Notes: generated by a model not told the origin, from the sequence alone. A DNA stretch of 64,000 bases from Collinsella aerofaciens (GCF_902364945.1 NZ_CABJFS010000011.1:1-64000), one strand, 5' to 3'. Positions 1 through 9,412 are shown, numbered from the stretch's first letter. A program made the numbers and translations.

Positions 1-225
1 AAACGCGGGGCCCGTTCAGGCTGTTGCGTTGAGATTGAAAATCAACCCATATAACGGATGTTCATTTCTGTAAACCGCCTCGCTCTCCCCCGCCGCTCCC
101 TCACTTGTTTTGTTACATGTGTTGAATACCATCCCGTACGGACAAAATCTCACGCAGGGCGGTTAAGACAGTGGCGTCCATGCCACCAGAGAAAATAGAA
201 GAAAGGAAAGAGAAGCAGTCGGCGA

Positions 226-1995
226 TTACTCGCACGAAGCGAGCAGCTTCTCAAGATCACACTCCAATGCCTCACGCTCCTCAACGTCCATCACTGCAAG
301 GGCGACACGCATCAGGGACACCTCGGCGGCAAGCTCCTTAACCTGGTCGGGGCGTTTGCTAAAGTGGTCGTAAATCCGCAGGGCCTCCCCGGCCGCCAGG
401 TACTGCCACTTTTCCAACGAAGGCTTTTCGGACCTGCTCATGGCATCGACCCACTCGCCAAGACCCTGAAAACCGTTGCCCGTAGTCGTGCCGTTCATAA
501 CCACATCGAGCGGGCTCAGCAAGCAATCGGGCGTTTTTTTGTACACCAATTTGGTGAGCGTAAGCACCTGGGCAAGGTTGCGATACTGTTCCTTGTCGGC
601 ATAGAGCACGTCGTTGTAGCAGGCGCAGGCCTTAAGCAGCTCGTGGGCGGCAATGCGCTCCGGCCCATCAAACGGAACGCCGCGCAACAACACCCCAGCA
701 AGATCGAATGCCTTGCCGCCCTGCACGATCTTGTCGAGCGCCGAGCCGTCCACCAAATCCGCCAGCCAAGCAAACTCAGGCTGATACGGCTTATGCTCGT
801 CCTCGTCCTCATGCTCCATCCAGTTGCTCACCAGCGCAAGGGCTTCAATCTCTCTCCCGTTCAGAAAGGGCGAATTCTTCCCCATCTCTTCCCGCAAAAA
901 TCCCCGCGGCTCATGAGAGTGCTCGTACGCAACCGCAAGCTCCCCGTCGCTCACGACCAAGGTCGCACGGGAAATATAGGTATCTTCCCGCATGTCCCTC
1001 CAAGCGTACATCATAAGGGGACGCAGCTGACGGAGCATGCCGCGCGCGCCGGCACCTTCCTTAACCGCGCGCTTCGCCGCAAGGCGAGCAGCATCTGCCG
1101 TCAGTTCCATCTTGGCGCCATTTCCCATCATGTTGTTGTACTTGGGCAGGTACTGCTCATACGCAATCTGGACCAGATCGTCCACGCTCAGGGCGTTAAA
1201 GTTAATCACCGAGCCAATGCGCCCGCACAGCTCGGACATAATACCCCAAGTCTCAACATCCTCGATGGTCGCACTGTCTCGCAGCTCGTTTGCCGATTTT
1301 GCGGCGGTGCGCACGGCGGCGTACGAGGATCCGAAGCCGACCGTGGTGCCAGACTTGTCACCCAGGCGCTTGCGCACCAGAGCGTCCAAGCCCATAAAGG
1401 CGCCGCCCAAAATGCAGACAACCTGATCGAGGTTGAGTGTCTTAATAGCCGCACTCTTGGAGGTATCACATTCGAACGGCATCTCCCCGCCTTCCAAAAG
1501 CTTAAGGAACGACTGCGATGGACTAAAACTCGATGCAACTTCTCCCCCATCGGGTTCGACACGAACCGCCTTGTCAAACTCGTCAAAGAGCACCAAACAA
1601 ATTTCACCGGGATTCGCAGCCTGATAGTCCGCGACCTGCGATAGGCAGTTGATCATGCTGGCACCGCGCCAGCCCTCGCCCGTCATGGTGGAGACATCGA
1701 ACACGAACAGCTTGAGCCCTGCGGCATCTGCCACGGCCTTGATGGTGTGGGTCTTTCCCGTACCAGTGGAACCCATCACCAAAATGGCGGCGGGCGAAAG
1801 AACGTCGCGCGGATCGGCGCCGCGTGCCAACATCACGCAGCGGTTGACCTCAAAGCTCAGCGCCGTCACAAAGGCCTCCAAGCTTCCTTCGTGGCCAATA
1901 ACACTCTGACGCGTCTGCTCCACCAGACGCGAGGGCGCAATTCGAGTGAGCAGGTCCCGGTAGCGATCGATGTTTCGATACTGCTTCTGAGCCAT
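226..1995 (-). CDS. ClpX-like AAA+ unfoldase with C-terminal extension
   Basis: A 589-residue AAA+ ATPase that aligns by eye with the ClpX core. Walker A is GSTGTGKT (75-82), a pore-loop-like GWRG sits at 108-111 where ClpX has GYVG, Walker B is LVLFDEFD (about 134-141), CILGGAFMGLD matches the ClpX CGGAFAGL segment, and a GAGARGM sensor-2 region lies near 314-320. At the place of the ClpX IGF loop that docks ClpP there is VGF (219-221) in a TTVGFG context. The N-terminal zinc-binding domain of ClpX is absent, and about 230 extra C-terminal residues have no match I recognise. The start has AAAGGA upstream. It is the last gene of a minus-strand operon with two membrane-protein genes. Inferred role: an unfoldase serving a ClpP-like peptidase such as that at 15965-16567. 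Homology to ClpX is clear; function is not. Confidence 0.85.
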   Translation of the reverse strand: MAQKQYRNIDRYRDLLTRIAPSRLVEQTRQSVIGHEGSLEAFVTALSFEVNRCVMLARGADPRDVLSPAAILVMGSTGTGKTHTIKAVADAAGLKLFVFDVSTMTGEGWRGASMINCLSQVADYQAANPGEICLVLFDEFDKAVRVEPDGGEVASSFSPSQSFLKLLEGGEMPFECDTSKSAAIKTLNLDQVVCILGGAFMGLDALVRKRLGDKSGTTVGFGSSYAAVRTAAKSANELRDSATIEDVETWGIMSELCGRIGSVINFNALSVDDLVQIAYEQYLPKYNNMMGNGAKMELTADAARLAAKRAVKEGAGARGMLRQLRPLMMYAWRDMREDTYISRATLVVSDGELAVAYEHSHEPRGFLREEMGKNSPFLNGREIEALALVSNWMEHEDEDEHKPYQPEFAWLADLVDGSALDKIVQGGKAFDLAGVLLRGVPFDGPERIAAHELLKACACYNDVLYADKEQYRNLAQVLTLTKLVYKKTPDCLLSPLDVVMNGTTTGNGFQGLGEWVDAMSRSEKPSLEKWQYLAAGEALRIYDHFSKRPDQVKELAAEVSLMRVALAVMDVEEREALECDLEKLLASCE

Positions 1996-2056
1996 GGGTG
2001 TTTTCCTTTCTATATTGGTTTTCTTACCTATGACGTGGCCCCGAGCCCATAAACTC

Positions 2057-2263
2057 CTACAGTGCCAGCGATGTCGCCGACTCCAGATAGATCACGTTGC
2101 CCGGCTGGGTAAAGACCGGAATGTGGTAGAGCAGCTGCAAAATGCCCTGCTTGAGCAGCGGAAACAGTGTGGGATGCAACACTTCGTACATCAGGGCACC
2201 AGCCATAAGAGCGGTAAGTACGGCAAGCAGCAAAAGCTTTTGAGCGTCAGAGAATACCGACAT
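2057..2263 (-). CDS. small single-pass membrane protein
   Basis: A 68-residue protein with one strongly hydrophobic N-terminal segment (about residues 9-27, LLLLAVLTALMAGALMYEV) and a second moderately hydrophobic stretch. I chose the ATG at 2263 because AAAGGA precedes it; a longer upstream frame has no ribosome-binding site and runs into the neighbouring gene. It lies 44 bases after the membrane-protein gene 2308-3045 and 61 bases before the ClpX-like gene, all on the minus strand, so the three are probably cotranscribed. No family recognised. It could anchor or regulate the neighbouring AAA+ protein, which is speculation from position only. Confidence 0.6.
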   Translation of the reverse strand: MSVFSDAQKLLLLAVLTALMAGALMYEVLHPTLFPLLKQGILQLLYHIPVFTQPGNVIYLESATSLAL

Positions 2264-2307
2264 GGTCGTTCCTTTCTTTATGCGAGATATTTGGATTGCG
2301 TTGTGGG

Positions 2308-3045
2308 TTAGCGACTCATAGCGATGGCAATGCCAATAACCGCGATAACCACGGGGATCGCAAGCGATGCAAACAGAATCCCGGCAAAAAGGCCCACCAC
2401 CAGCGCGCACACGATGATGGCCAGCGTGGTGGGTACAAGCGCAAGCAGAGGAGTAACCACGCAGACGGATGCAAAGCGAAGCCCGTGGAACAAGCACTCA
2501 TGAGGGAATAAAGCCTTGAGGACCCCTTCGACAATTCGCCACTCGACAATCGTTCCGATGGTTAAGACAACAGCCCAAAGCAGGTAATCATTGGCGCGGG
2601 AATCCGAAGCCATCTTTCCGGTAACGCCGGCCCACCAATCAAATACGGCGGCATAGCCCAGCAAACAGACAATCGCACAGACGACGGATGCAAATGCGCC
2701 GGCACCCTCAATTACACCGAGCAGCTCGCACATGTCGGATTCGCGCCCTCCCGTTAACAACACGATCCATTTGTGGGCAAGCGCCGCAACAAACGCCGCG
2801 CCCAGCACAACCCAGTACACCCTAAACGCCACCAGGCGCCATGAATGGAGCGGGATCACCGTGTTGCTCTCGCTAATCTCGAACATAAACCCGCCGAGCC
2901 ACGTCGTCAGCAAGCACATCATGTCGACGGCGACCACGTAGAGTACAACCGCAAAGACAGTTTGCAGAATCATGCCGAAAATATTCATCGCCGTTGGCTT
3001 CTTGGGGGCGTCCGGCTCGATTCTGTACATGTCGCATCCGTTCAT
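2308..3045 (-). CDS. polytopic membrane protein, unknown function
   Basis: A 245-residue protein with about five or six hydrophobic segments, at roughly residues 22-48, 75-97, 113-135, 150-170 and a long C-terminal hydrophobic block from 190 to 240 that could form two helices. The ATG at 3045 follows AGGACAGCTA, a good ribosome-binding site; two upstream in-frame starts lack one. It is the first gene of the operon leading to the ClpX-like ATPase. The gene at 5715-6539 is similar in size, helix layout and hydrophobic C-terminus, and may be a diverged paralogue. No catalytic motif seen. Confidence 0.7.
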   Translation of the reverse strand: MNGCDMYRIEPDAPKKPTAMNIFGMILQTVFAVVLYVVAVDMMCLLTTWLGGFMFEISESNTVIPLHSWRLVAFRVYWVVLGAAFVAALAHKWIVLLTGGRESDMCELLGVIEGAGAFASVVCAIVCLLGYAAVFDWWAGVTGKMASDSRANDYLLWAVVLTIGTIVEWRIVEGVLKALFPHECLFHGLRFASVCVVTPLLALVPTTLAIIVCALVVGLFAGILFASLAIPVVIAVIGIAIAMSR

Positions 3046-3115
3046 TAGCTGTCCTTTCATTGCTGATGACATATTGGTCCGAAAGCCCGTTCATTTTTAG
3101 AATTTTTTTTCTAAA

Positions 3116-3155
3116 AGCTTAACGCAGTTGATACCCCCGTGGGTTAAGCTATAAA
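3116..3155 (+). promoter_or_regulatory. candidate promoter with overlapping dyad for the 3268 gene
   Basis: TTGATA (3128-3133) and TATAAA (3150-3155) are separated by 16 bases. An 8-bp inverted repeat, AGCTTAAC (3116-3123) and GTTAAGCT (3143-3150), brackets the -35 box and abuts the -10 box, so it could be an operator. This is reading by eye. Confidence 0.45.
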
Positions 3156-3267
3156 CACTCAATTTCAAATTCATCGGAGTTGGGCTGATAATATGAATTG
3201 ACCGCGTCGTGCCATTGCCAACAACGACGCACTCCATATCGCACAACGCATGTCCGAGGAGGCAATC

Positions 3268-4854
3268 GTGCTTCTGTCTCGCGCAGAACAAGCAAAGCTA
3301 GGCCTTTATCATGCCTACAATCAGGATCCAGAGCCTCATAGCAGCGCATTTCTTGCAAACCTGGTTTCCTTTATGGTCTCAAAACTCCAGCCAACGCTAA
3401 AAACTCATACGCTTATCGAGCTGTGCTGCCGAGATTTTGAGTTTGCCCAAGATTATGCAAATGGACCCGCATGGTCTATCTGGGGCATCGACCTTAAGGA
3501 CCCCGAAAGCACCGACTTTAGAACTCGCGGCACATCCGCTGATCCGTCTTTTACATTTACCAAAGCCGATGTCTTTGCCTCAACGCCAGAATCGGGTGCC
3601 GTGCCCCGTACCGATGAGCCCACGCTCATCTACTGCAGACCCCCCGAGCAAATCCCCCTCACTCAATTTGAGCCCTCGCTCGAAATTGCAGATGAGCATG
3701 TTCGGGATTTCCTTACGTCGAGGGCCCGTCAACTGCAAACACTTGTCGATGTACCAAGCCCGCTTTCGGTCAGCGAATGGTATTACGTTTTTCTCGCTGC
3801 TTCCCTTGCGTGTGAACGCCCGGATTCCATTGCGGTCGTACAAGTCTCCAACCGATTGCTCAACCTGGCACGCGCCGCAGACGGGCGCCGCCTGCTCTGC
3901 CAGCTTGGACTATTGACAGCGATAGTGTTACTTCCCAATACGATCGCCGCCAATAGCGATGGCTACGCCTTACTATTTCTGAGCGACCGTAAACCCAACG
4001 AGCCATATTTCCTCTTTGATGGGCGGTCATTTGACAACAAGCCCATGACAAGCGAGCTCATGCATCAGATCCAAGACTCGATTAGTTATGCTTACGCCAA
4101 GACAACCGATGTGACGCATTGGCGTCTCGGCGATCGAGGTGCCGAAAAAATCTGGCCTTTACTTCCCAGTGCTAAAAGCACCTCTTTTGCAGAGGAGTCC
4201 TTCGTTCGCTTTGGCAGCGTAGCGGACATACGCCGCGGCATTCCCCGTAGCACTCTTTTAAAGATGCCACAGATGGGTCTTAGCAGAACGGACCGACGAA
4301 TTGACTGCTACTACCTATCGCTTAAACACTTAGTCGATGGAACGGTTATCGGTTTCGAAGATCTACCCGAGCGCGTATTCGACACGGATATTTACGATAT
4401 GGGCGATACGGATCCAGGTCTTTTCTATCGTCTCAAACCGCTGGGCGAGTATGAAACCTGCATACTGATCTCACGCTTCGGACCACCATTTAAGCTGACC
4501 CTCGTAGTGCCGGGAAGCATGAGGCGCGAGCCGGTGCCTCAGAAACCTCAGTTATGCCCTAAACTCATTGTCCCCTGCGATGTCGTCTTCTGCGCATCCT
4601 TTAAAGATGAACTACTAGCACGATTCTTCTTAGCCTACCTGTCATCCGATGAAGGACAGCAGAAACTCTTAGCCTCCTCACACGGAGACTCGCTTGCGCA
4701 GCTATCTCCTAAAGACCTGCGAAGCATGACCGTGCCTGTTCCCGGGCAAGCAGAACAGGAGCGCTGCGCGCAAGAGTACGAAGCAAAACAGCGCGCCTAC
4801 GAGGATGCCCTTAAGCAGGCGGGACATTACGCCGCGAGTAAGGGGACGATGTAA
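3268..4854 (+). CDS. degenerate N6-methylase fused to type I specificity-like domain
   Basis: A 528-residue protein. The N-terminal part has a Rossmann-like start (LIELCCRDFEF) and, where an adenine methylase has NPPF/Y, reads IYCRPPEQ, so catalytic residues seem lost. A following segment (LLTAIVLLPNTIAANSDGY) resembles the HsdM region after the catalytic motif. The C-terminal half looks like a type I HsdS target-recognition half (VRFGSVADIRRGIPR, then LSPKDLRSMTVPVP followed by a charged helix). I prefer the GTG at 3268 because GAGGAGG lies five bases upstream; an ATG at 3250 lacks this. It is divergent from the operon ending in the ClpX-like gene. The gene at 19412-20851 has the same architecture. 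Inferred: a DNA-recognition protein without methylation activity. Confidence 0.6.
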   Translation: MLLSRAEQAKLGLYHAYNQDPEPHSSAFLANLVSFMVSKLQPTLKTHTLIELCCRDFEFAQDYANGPAWSIWGIDLKDPESTDFRTRGTSADPSFTFTKADVFASTPESGAVPRTDEPTLIYCRPPEQIPLTQFEPSLEIADEHVRDFLTSRARQLQTLVDVPSPLSVSEWYYVFLAASLACERPDSIAVVQVSNRLLNLARAADGRRLLCQLGLLTAIVLLPNTIAANSDGYALLFLSDRKPNEPYFLFDGRSFDNKPMTSELMHQIQDSISYAYAKTTDVTHWRLGDRGAEKIWPLLPSAKSTSFAEESFVRFGSVADIRRGIPRSTLLKMPQMGLSRTDRRIDCYYLSLKHLVDGTVIGFEDLPERVFDTDIYDMGDTDPGLFYRLKPLGEYETCILISRFGPPFKLTLVVPGSMRREPVPQKPQLCPKLIVPCDVVFCASFKDELLARFFLAYLSSDEGQQKLLASSHGDSLAQLSPKDLRSMTVPVPGQAEQERCAQEYEAKQRAYEDALKQAGHYAASKGTM

Positions 4855-4863
4855 CGGCCGGGG

Positions 4864-4900
4864 TTGACAGGCTGTCCGGACTTTTCCGACAGCCTGTCAA
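4864..4900. terminator. palindromic hairpin between convergent genes
   Basis: A 12-13 bp stem (TTGACAGGCTGTC against its complement) surrounds a CGGACTTTTCCG apex, between two genes that end at 4854 and 4926. There is no T-run, so it may be a bidirectional terminator or one of the palindromic repeats seen elsewhere here. Confidence 0.45.
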
Positions 4901-4925
4901 TCAGGCGCGCCGATCAGCGCGGCGG

Positions 4926-5543
4926 CTAAAGATTCTCATCGGACTTCGAGCTAGCTTTGACCGCCTCTTCACCCGCGATCAGGTCCCTAACCGTTATATG
5001 CGCACTGTACGTAGCATCCTCAATCTTTTCCATAACATCAGGGTCGCAAGTTCCCCAAATTTCTTTAAGGACTCGAGCCAATCCCCAAGCAGCGCTGAGC
5101 AGGACGTCAACATCCTTTAGATCTAAGTGGTTGATCGTAAAGGGACAGTACTCGCGCTCCAGCAGATAGGTGTCAACGGCGTCAATTGCCTCAGCCGCGT
5201 ACCGCTCAAGATCGGGATGGGGATGGAAGGCGCACAGCGCCTTGTACGGATCGGTCGGCTCAATCCAATACAGCGTTGTCGCATCCTCGCATTTCTCGAG
5301 CGGATAACGCTCAACCGCCTTCTCCCAACTTTCATACCAGGGATCGGCATCGCCGTCCGTCATTGACTTGCAAAGATCGATCGCCGCAGAAACAGTCGCA
5401 CACGAATATCTATAGCTGGCGTCTTTCTTAAACTCATCATTGAGCTCGACGTCGCCAGACAGCTCCGCCTCCATGATCAGGAACGGGCCGTCATCATCCG
5501 TAATGTTCATGGGATAGTTGTTGCACTCATAGTTCGGGTACAT
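4926..5543 (-). CDS. acidic hypothetical protein
   Basis: A 205-residue soluble, strongly acidic protein rich in Asp and Glu, with no signal peptide, membrane segment or motif I recognise. The ATG at 5543 follows TTGGAGA at good spacing. A longer in-frame extension upstream passes through the hairpin repeats at 5629-5703 and is probably not translated. It is convergent with the methylase/specificity-like gene and sits in a run of minus-strand hypothetical genes (4926-7008). Confidence 0.6.
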   Translation of the reverse strand: MYPNYECNNYPMNITDDDGPFLIMEAELSGDVELNDEFKKDASYRYSCATVSAAIDLCKSMTDGDADPWYESWEKAVERYPLEKCEDATTLYWIEPTDPYKALCAFHPHPDLERYAAEAIDAVDTYLLEREYCPFTINHLDLKDVDVLLSAAWGLARVLKEIWGTCDPDVMEKIEDATYSAHITVRDLIAGEEAVKASSKSDENL

Positions 5544-5628
5544 TTTGTCTCCAATCAACCGTTCGGACACATTAACAAGCAATATCAAAACCGCGCTCAC
5601 GCGGAGGGCCGTCGTCCTCGCGCCAATC

Positions 5629-5703
5629 TGCAAGTTTTTCTCATCGCGTGAAAAGAACTTGCGATTTCTGCAAGTTTTTCTCACGCTACGATAAGAACTC
5701 GCA
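5629..5703. repeat. two tandem copies of a TGCAAG...CTTGCA palindrome
   Basis: Copy one is 5629-5662 and copy two 5669-5703. Both start TGCAAGTTTTTCTC and end in an approximate reverse complement (GAACTTGC, GAACTCGC), so each can form a hairpin. A third copy is at 9685-9719. They lie just upstream of the 4926-5543 gene. Confidence 0.7.
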
Positions 5704-5714
5704 TGATCGCCCCG

Positions 5715-6539
5715 CTACCTGCGCCACGAGGCAGCAAGGATAACGGGAATCCCGGCAAGGCACACCACCAGGGCCACGGCTGCGAACGCGAGCGCGATGG
5801 CCACGCTCACGACGACATAGGCCACGGCGATGAAGGCCAGCGCCAGCAGGCAGGCGAGCAGCTCGGCCACGTAGCACAGCACCAGGTTCGAGCTCGCGCG
5901 CTTCAGCAGGACGTCGGCGAGGCGGACAAGCTCGACGGCAAAGCCGCTGCCGAAATTGCGTCCGGGGCCCTTGGCGAGAAACCACTTGAACAGGCACATC
6001 AGGGCGCAGCCCAGCATGATCATGATGGAAACGGCCCATACATTGTGCCCCGACTCAACAAGGCCCTGGTCACCCATCGCACTGCCGTTGATGAGCCAAC
6101 TCGTTCCATAGCCCATGAACAGCATCGCCAACAGCAAACAAGCGCTCACCGCGGCGAGAAGGCGCGACACGCGCCTGCTGAACACCGGGGCATCGCAGCT
6201 GAGCCCAAAACCCTCGCGGACGCGCCAAACGGCATGGTAGGCAGGGTACGCCGCAATGAGCACGGCCACGAGCAGCGACACCCAATCGGACCCGGGCGCC
6301 GCCGACGCATACTCCGCAATCGCAGGAACGGGATAGGCGGTGTGGAACGACTCATTCAGGAACAGCGTGACCTCGCCCTTCCAGACGCAATGCGGGGCGG
6401 CGACAGAGGCGATGCCGACAATGGCAATCGCGGCAACGGCAGCAAGCAGCGCGCCCTGCACGAGCTTGACGACCTCGCCTTTGGCGGTGCGGGGTGCAGC
6501 CTCAACGGCGCTGGACGAAATTAGGATAGAAGTGTTCAT
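5715..6539 (-). CDS. polytopic membrane protein, unknown function
   Basis: A 274-residue protein with hydrophobic segments near residues 26-46, 86-104, 127-150, 170-190 and a long pair at about 220-270, the last ending in a short basic tail. The ATG at 6539 follows AAAGGAAGATC. It resembles the 2308-3045 protein in size and in having a long hydrophobic C-terminus, so the two may be diverged copies. No transport or enzyme motif is visible. Confidence 0.65.
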   Translation of the reverse strand: MNTSILISSSAVEAAPRTAKGEVVKLVQGALLAAVAAIAIVGIASVAAPHCVWKGEVTLFLNESFHTAYPVPAIAEYASAAPGSDWVSLLVAVLIAAYPAYHAVWRVREGFGLSCDAPVFSRRVSRLLAAVSACLLLAMLFMGYGTSWLINGSAMGDQGLVESGHNVWAVSIMIMLGCALMCLFKWFLAKGPGRNFGSGFAVELVRLADVLLKRASSNLVLCYVAELLACLLALAFIAVAYVVVSVAIALAFAAVALVVCLAGIPVILAASWRR

Positions 6540-6666
6540 GATCTTCCTTTCAGAGAGGCCTGATTGGCTGGCGATTGGGTTTTGGGGTGATTGATGCAAA
6601 TACAGGGGTTATCTAATTGCCCCAGCAAAACAGCAGGTCAATTTGACCGTTCGTGAAGAAATTGGG

Positions 6667-7008
6667 CTAGCAGGCGATATCAAGATCGTCGCGGCTCGAG
6701 AACTCGGCGCTAGCGACACCACGCGATGGGATGCACGTAAATTCAAACTGGTGAACCGGCGAGACTACCGGATAGTCCTCAGCACCCCACTCAAGCTCAA
6801 AGCCCAAGCGGGCAAGCTCCTCACGGCAGTTGTCGAGCATAAGCTCACAAGCGCTTTGACGAGCGCAGGCCTCAATATAGCCAAGCCCACGTGCATCGGA
6901 AAGGCAAGCCTTCAGCTCATCACAGATGGTCATAACTTCGCAAACGAGATCTTCGAGTTCATCGCGCCTGGCGGAATTCACCAGTTCAAACAGGGTATCG
7001 TCAAACAT
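6667..7008 (-). CDS. small acidic hypothetical protein
   Basis: A 113-residue protein, predicted mostly helical in its first half (acidic and leucine-rich) with three cysteines between residues 20 and 60. The ATG at 7008 is chosen because GGAGG precedes it by seven bases; upstream in-frame codons have no such site. It lies in the same minus-strand run as 5715-6539 and 4926-5543. Unknown family. Confidence 0.55.
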   Translation of the reverse strand: MFDDTLFELVNSARRDELEDLVCEVMTICDELKACLSDARGLGYIEACARQSACELMLDNCREELARLGFELEWGAEDYPVVSPVHQFEFTCIPSRGVASAEFSSRDDLDIAC

Positions 7009-7118
7009 TTTCCGTCCTCCTTTGGACTTCTTTTTTGCTCGACACCTATTGAACACGACAAAGTGGCACAATAGCACAAGGTTTATTCGATTTTGAAAGT
7101 TGTGCAGGTTTAAAAAAT

Positions 7119-9182
7119 ATGCAGGGTGCCAATTTAATTACTCTGAACTGGCGCGTTAGAGCTAGCTTCATTCGATTCGGTAGAGACAGCTCTTTATATC
7201 TCCGTTGTAAACAACCATCACTTTTAAACCCCAATAAGGATCAAGAATTTGAAGAGGTGGAATTCGAGCAGCATTGGACAGTTAAAGAACTGTTAAACGC
7301 GTTGCTAAGAATTGATCTGGAAAAGTTCTATAACGAGCTGTCCTCTTGGTATACCGAGTATCGCGACACCCATGCAGTGCCTGTTCCACACCGTATCTTT
7401 TTATCGCTCCAGCGAAAAGCACACCTTCAAGAAGCTCAATACCTCAAAGCCTCAGACTCTAAAACAGCGGCCACGTGTTTTCCTCCGCTATGTTCGGGAA
7501 TTATTGACGCAGGCGAAAACCTCGACAAATGGCATGCCGAAAAGGCAAATATAACCCGTGAGCTCGGAAAGGCAGTCAAACAATCGCTTGATTCCGCAAC
7601 AAGCGGCGGTTACTCGGACAGTATCTACCGGCTCTTTTTTAACATTTGTTCCTTGTGCATCGATTCGGCTTATCTTGATGAAATACCCGATGCCTATTTG
7701 CCTTCAAGGGTTTTTTCTCTTTGGGCACTAGAGTGCGGGAACATCGCGAAAGTTACTATGCCGGCGCTTGAGCTGCTGAGCAGCTGTAGCACCACTGATT
7801 CCACTGCGTCAGACCTAGCCAATTACATTGAAATGGTCTTTGGCCTAAATAGTGGGCCTTTGCTCGCCCGCGGAAGTGAACACTCGATTGTCAATCACCC
7901 GATGGCGCTTAAGGCGCCACAAACAAAAAGGGAGTTTTATGAGGCGCACTTCCTCGGTCAATTAACTGAGCCTCAGCTAGCCATCGATATCCATGAGTTG
8001 GCAATAGCCGTACTCGGCAACATCATCATTGAGTGTCTTAGTTTATCCAAGAAGATCAACGAAGCCTCTTATCAGGATGACCTAAGCCGTCACGTCTCAT
8101 TATTCGTGAAGCTGCTTTCCAGCGGGGAATCGATTCTGGATGGCGCAAACCAAATTCGCCGCTTTGGGGAGATAACGTCCTCAAAATGCACGAAACATGC
8201 AATCGCCGGCCCGATAGTCCAGAACCTCAAGAGCCTCAACGCTCTGGCGCTCAATCTAATAAATAGCGGGCTTTACAACAAGGTTGAGTTATCGAGGAAC
8301 TCCGAAAGCACAGTCGGCCTTATGCGGTATATCGTAAATGACGGAAAAGACCTTGTTGTCGATATCAACGACAGCAGGGAGATGCAGAAAGCCCTCCATT
8401 TTCAGCATTTGATAGACCGCTCCCACTCATTGATTCATTCTTTTCTTCCAAAATCATTTCCTGCTTTCTATGCACAATTACTATGCGAAGCCCTCCGATC
8501 CGGGGCGCTTCCAGCAAAATGCAGCACATGCAACAAGCCTTTTTTTCCAACTGGCAACAATAGCAAGTATTGTTCTGGTTACGACAATGAAACGGGCCTA
8601 TATTGCAATCCCGCGCGCAACACAAATAACAAGCTTGGTAAAAAACTGCCCCATGCAACTGCCGTTAATTTAAGACGCAAAGCAGATACCGCAAGCGGGA
8701 AAGACGGACATAACCCGATGGCCGCTAACAAAAAGCGACAGCTATATTTTCAAGAACTAGCCGATGCCGTTGACCACACCCTTGGACCTTATTATCAACG
8801 GTCCCCCCTTGTATCGAAAGCACTCTACGAAAAGTGGCTCAAAGCAATCAATCGGCCCAAGAACCAGCCTTGCACCCAAACGCCTGAAGCGTTCGGCTAT
8901 CCTCATCCTGTGATTTGGAACGGTTCGCTGGCGGATGGCAATGAAGTCGTTGTTATTACGACTCAGTCAGCGCAATTAGGCACTCTTCCAGAGCTCTTGG
9001 ACAAACTCGCTGGAAAGAACGCTAGCAGCTGCCGCAAATCGGATAACGGTTGGGCGCTTTCTAAGTTCGACCTGGTTGCCACGGTCATCTCATTAGAGCT
9101 GGAGGCTGACAAGACCAGAAAGAAGGGAATCGAGTCAATCAAGCACGTCCCCATTCCCGGCCTATCCAGCTACTGGGATTAA
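7119..9182 (+). CDS. large protein with C-terminal zinc-finger-like cluster (DUF6076-like)
   Basis: A 687-residue protein. The N-terminal two-thirds is helical and unrecognised. Near residues 465-500 a cysteine cluster (CSTCNKPFF, then KYCSG and YCNPAR) resembles the single zinc finger of CGNR/DUF6076-type proteins, followed by basic residues and a helical segment. DUF6076 is my best guess from that pattern, not a database result. Ribosome-binding signal upstream of the ATG is weak, so the exact start is uncertain. It stands alone on the plus strand, between the minus-strand hypothetical genes and a decayed region. Nucleic-acid binding is plausible from the zinc motif. Confidence 0.6.
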   Translation: MQGANLITLNWRVRASFIRFGRDSSLYLRCKQPSLLNPNKDQEFEEVEFEQHWTVKELLNALLRIDLEKFYNELSSWYTEYRDTHAVPVPHRIFLSLQRKAHLQEAQYLKASDSKTAATCFPPLCSGIIDAGENLDKWHAEKANITRELGKAVKQSLDSATSGGYSDSIYRLFFNICSLCIDSAYLDEIPDAYLPSRVFSLWALECGNIAKVTMPALELLSSCSTTDSTASDLANYIEMVFGLNSGPLLARGSEHSIVNHPMALKAPQTKREFYEAHFLGQLTEPQLAIDIHELAIAVLGNIIIECLSLSKKINEASYQDDLSRHVSLFVKLLSSGESILDGANQIRRFGEITSSKCTKHAIAGPIVQNLKSLNALALNLINSGLYNKVELSRNSESTVGLMRYIVNDGKDLVVDINDSREMQKALHFQHLIDRSHSLIHSFLPKSFPAFYAQLLCEALRSGALPAKCSTCNKPFFPTGNNSKYCSGYDNETGLYCNPARNTNNKLGKKLPHATAVNLRRKADTASGKDGHNPMAANKKRQLYFQELADAVDHTLGPYYQRSPLVSKALYEKWLKAINRPKNQPCTQTPEAFGYPHPVIWNGSLADGNEVVVITTQSAQLGTLPELLDKLAGKNASSCRKSDNGWALSKFDLVATVISLELEADKTRKKGIESIKHVPIPGLSSYWD

Positions 9183-9217
9183 CCTTTACTAAAGAGTCAG
9201 CAGACATCGAGGAGCGC

Positions 9218-9412
9218 CTATATCTTCCTGCGCTCGTCGAGTGTCTTGCCGCTCTCGTCCTTCCAGACATTCCAGCCGTTGTTCGAGCAGCCAAGCACAA
9301 CCCAACCGGCAGTCGAGGGCGACTTCGTCACCACATCCGCTTGCAGCACGCCATCCACAATTGGTGCTGTGCGATGGGCCTCAGGAGTCCAGACCCCGTC
9401 GTTGACCGGCAT
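9218..9412 (-). pseudogene. remnant with DUF4357-like C-terminal domain
   Basis: The last 64 codons of a broken gene. Residues SPSTAGWVVLG, NNGWNVWKD and GKTLDERR match the pattern of DUF4357, a small domain usually found at the C-terminus of longer proteins such as GIY-YIG nucleases. In the same frame upstream a TGA interrupts the reading, and no nuclease domain is found. It follows the LlaJI-like restriction genes on the same strand. Confidence 0.5.
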
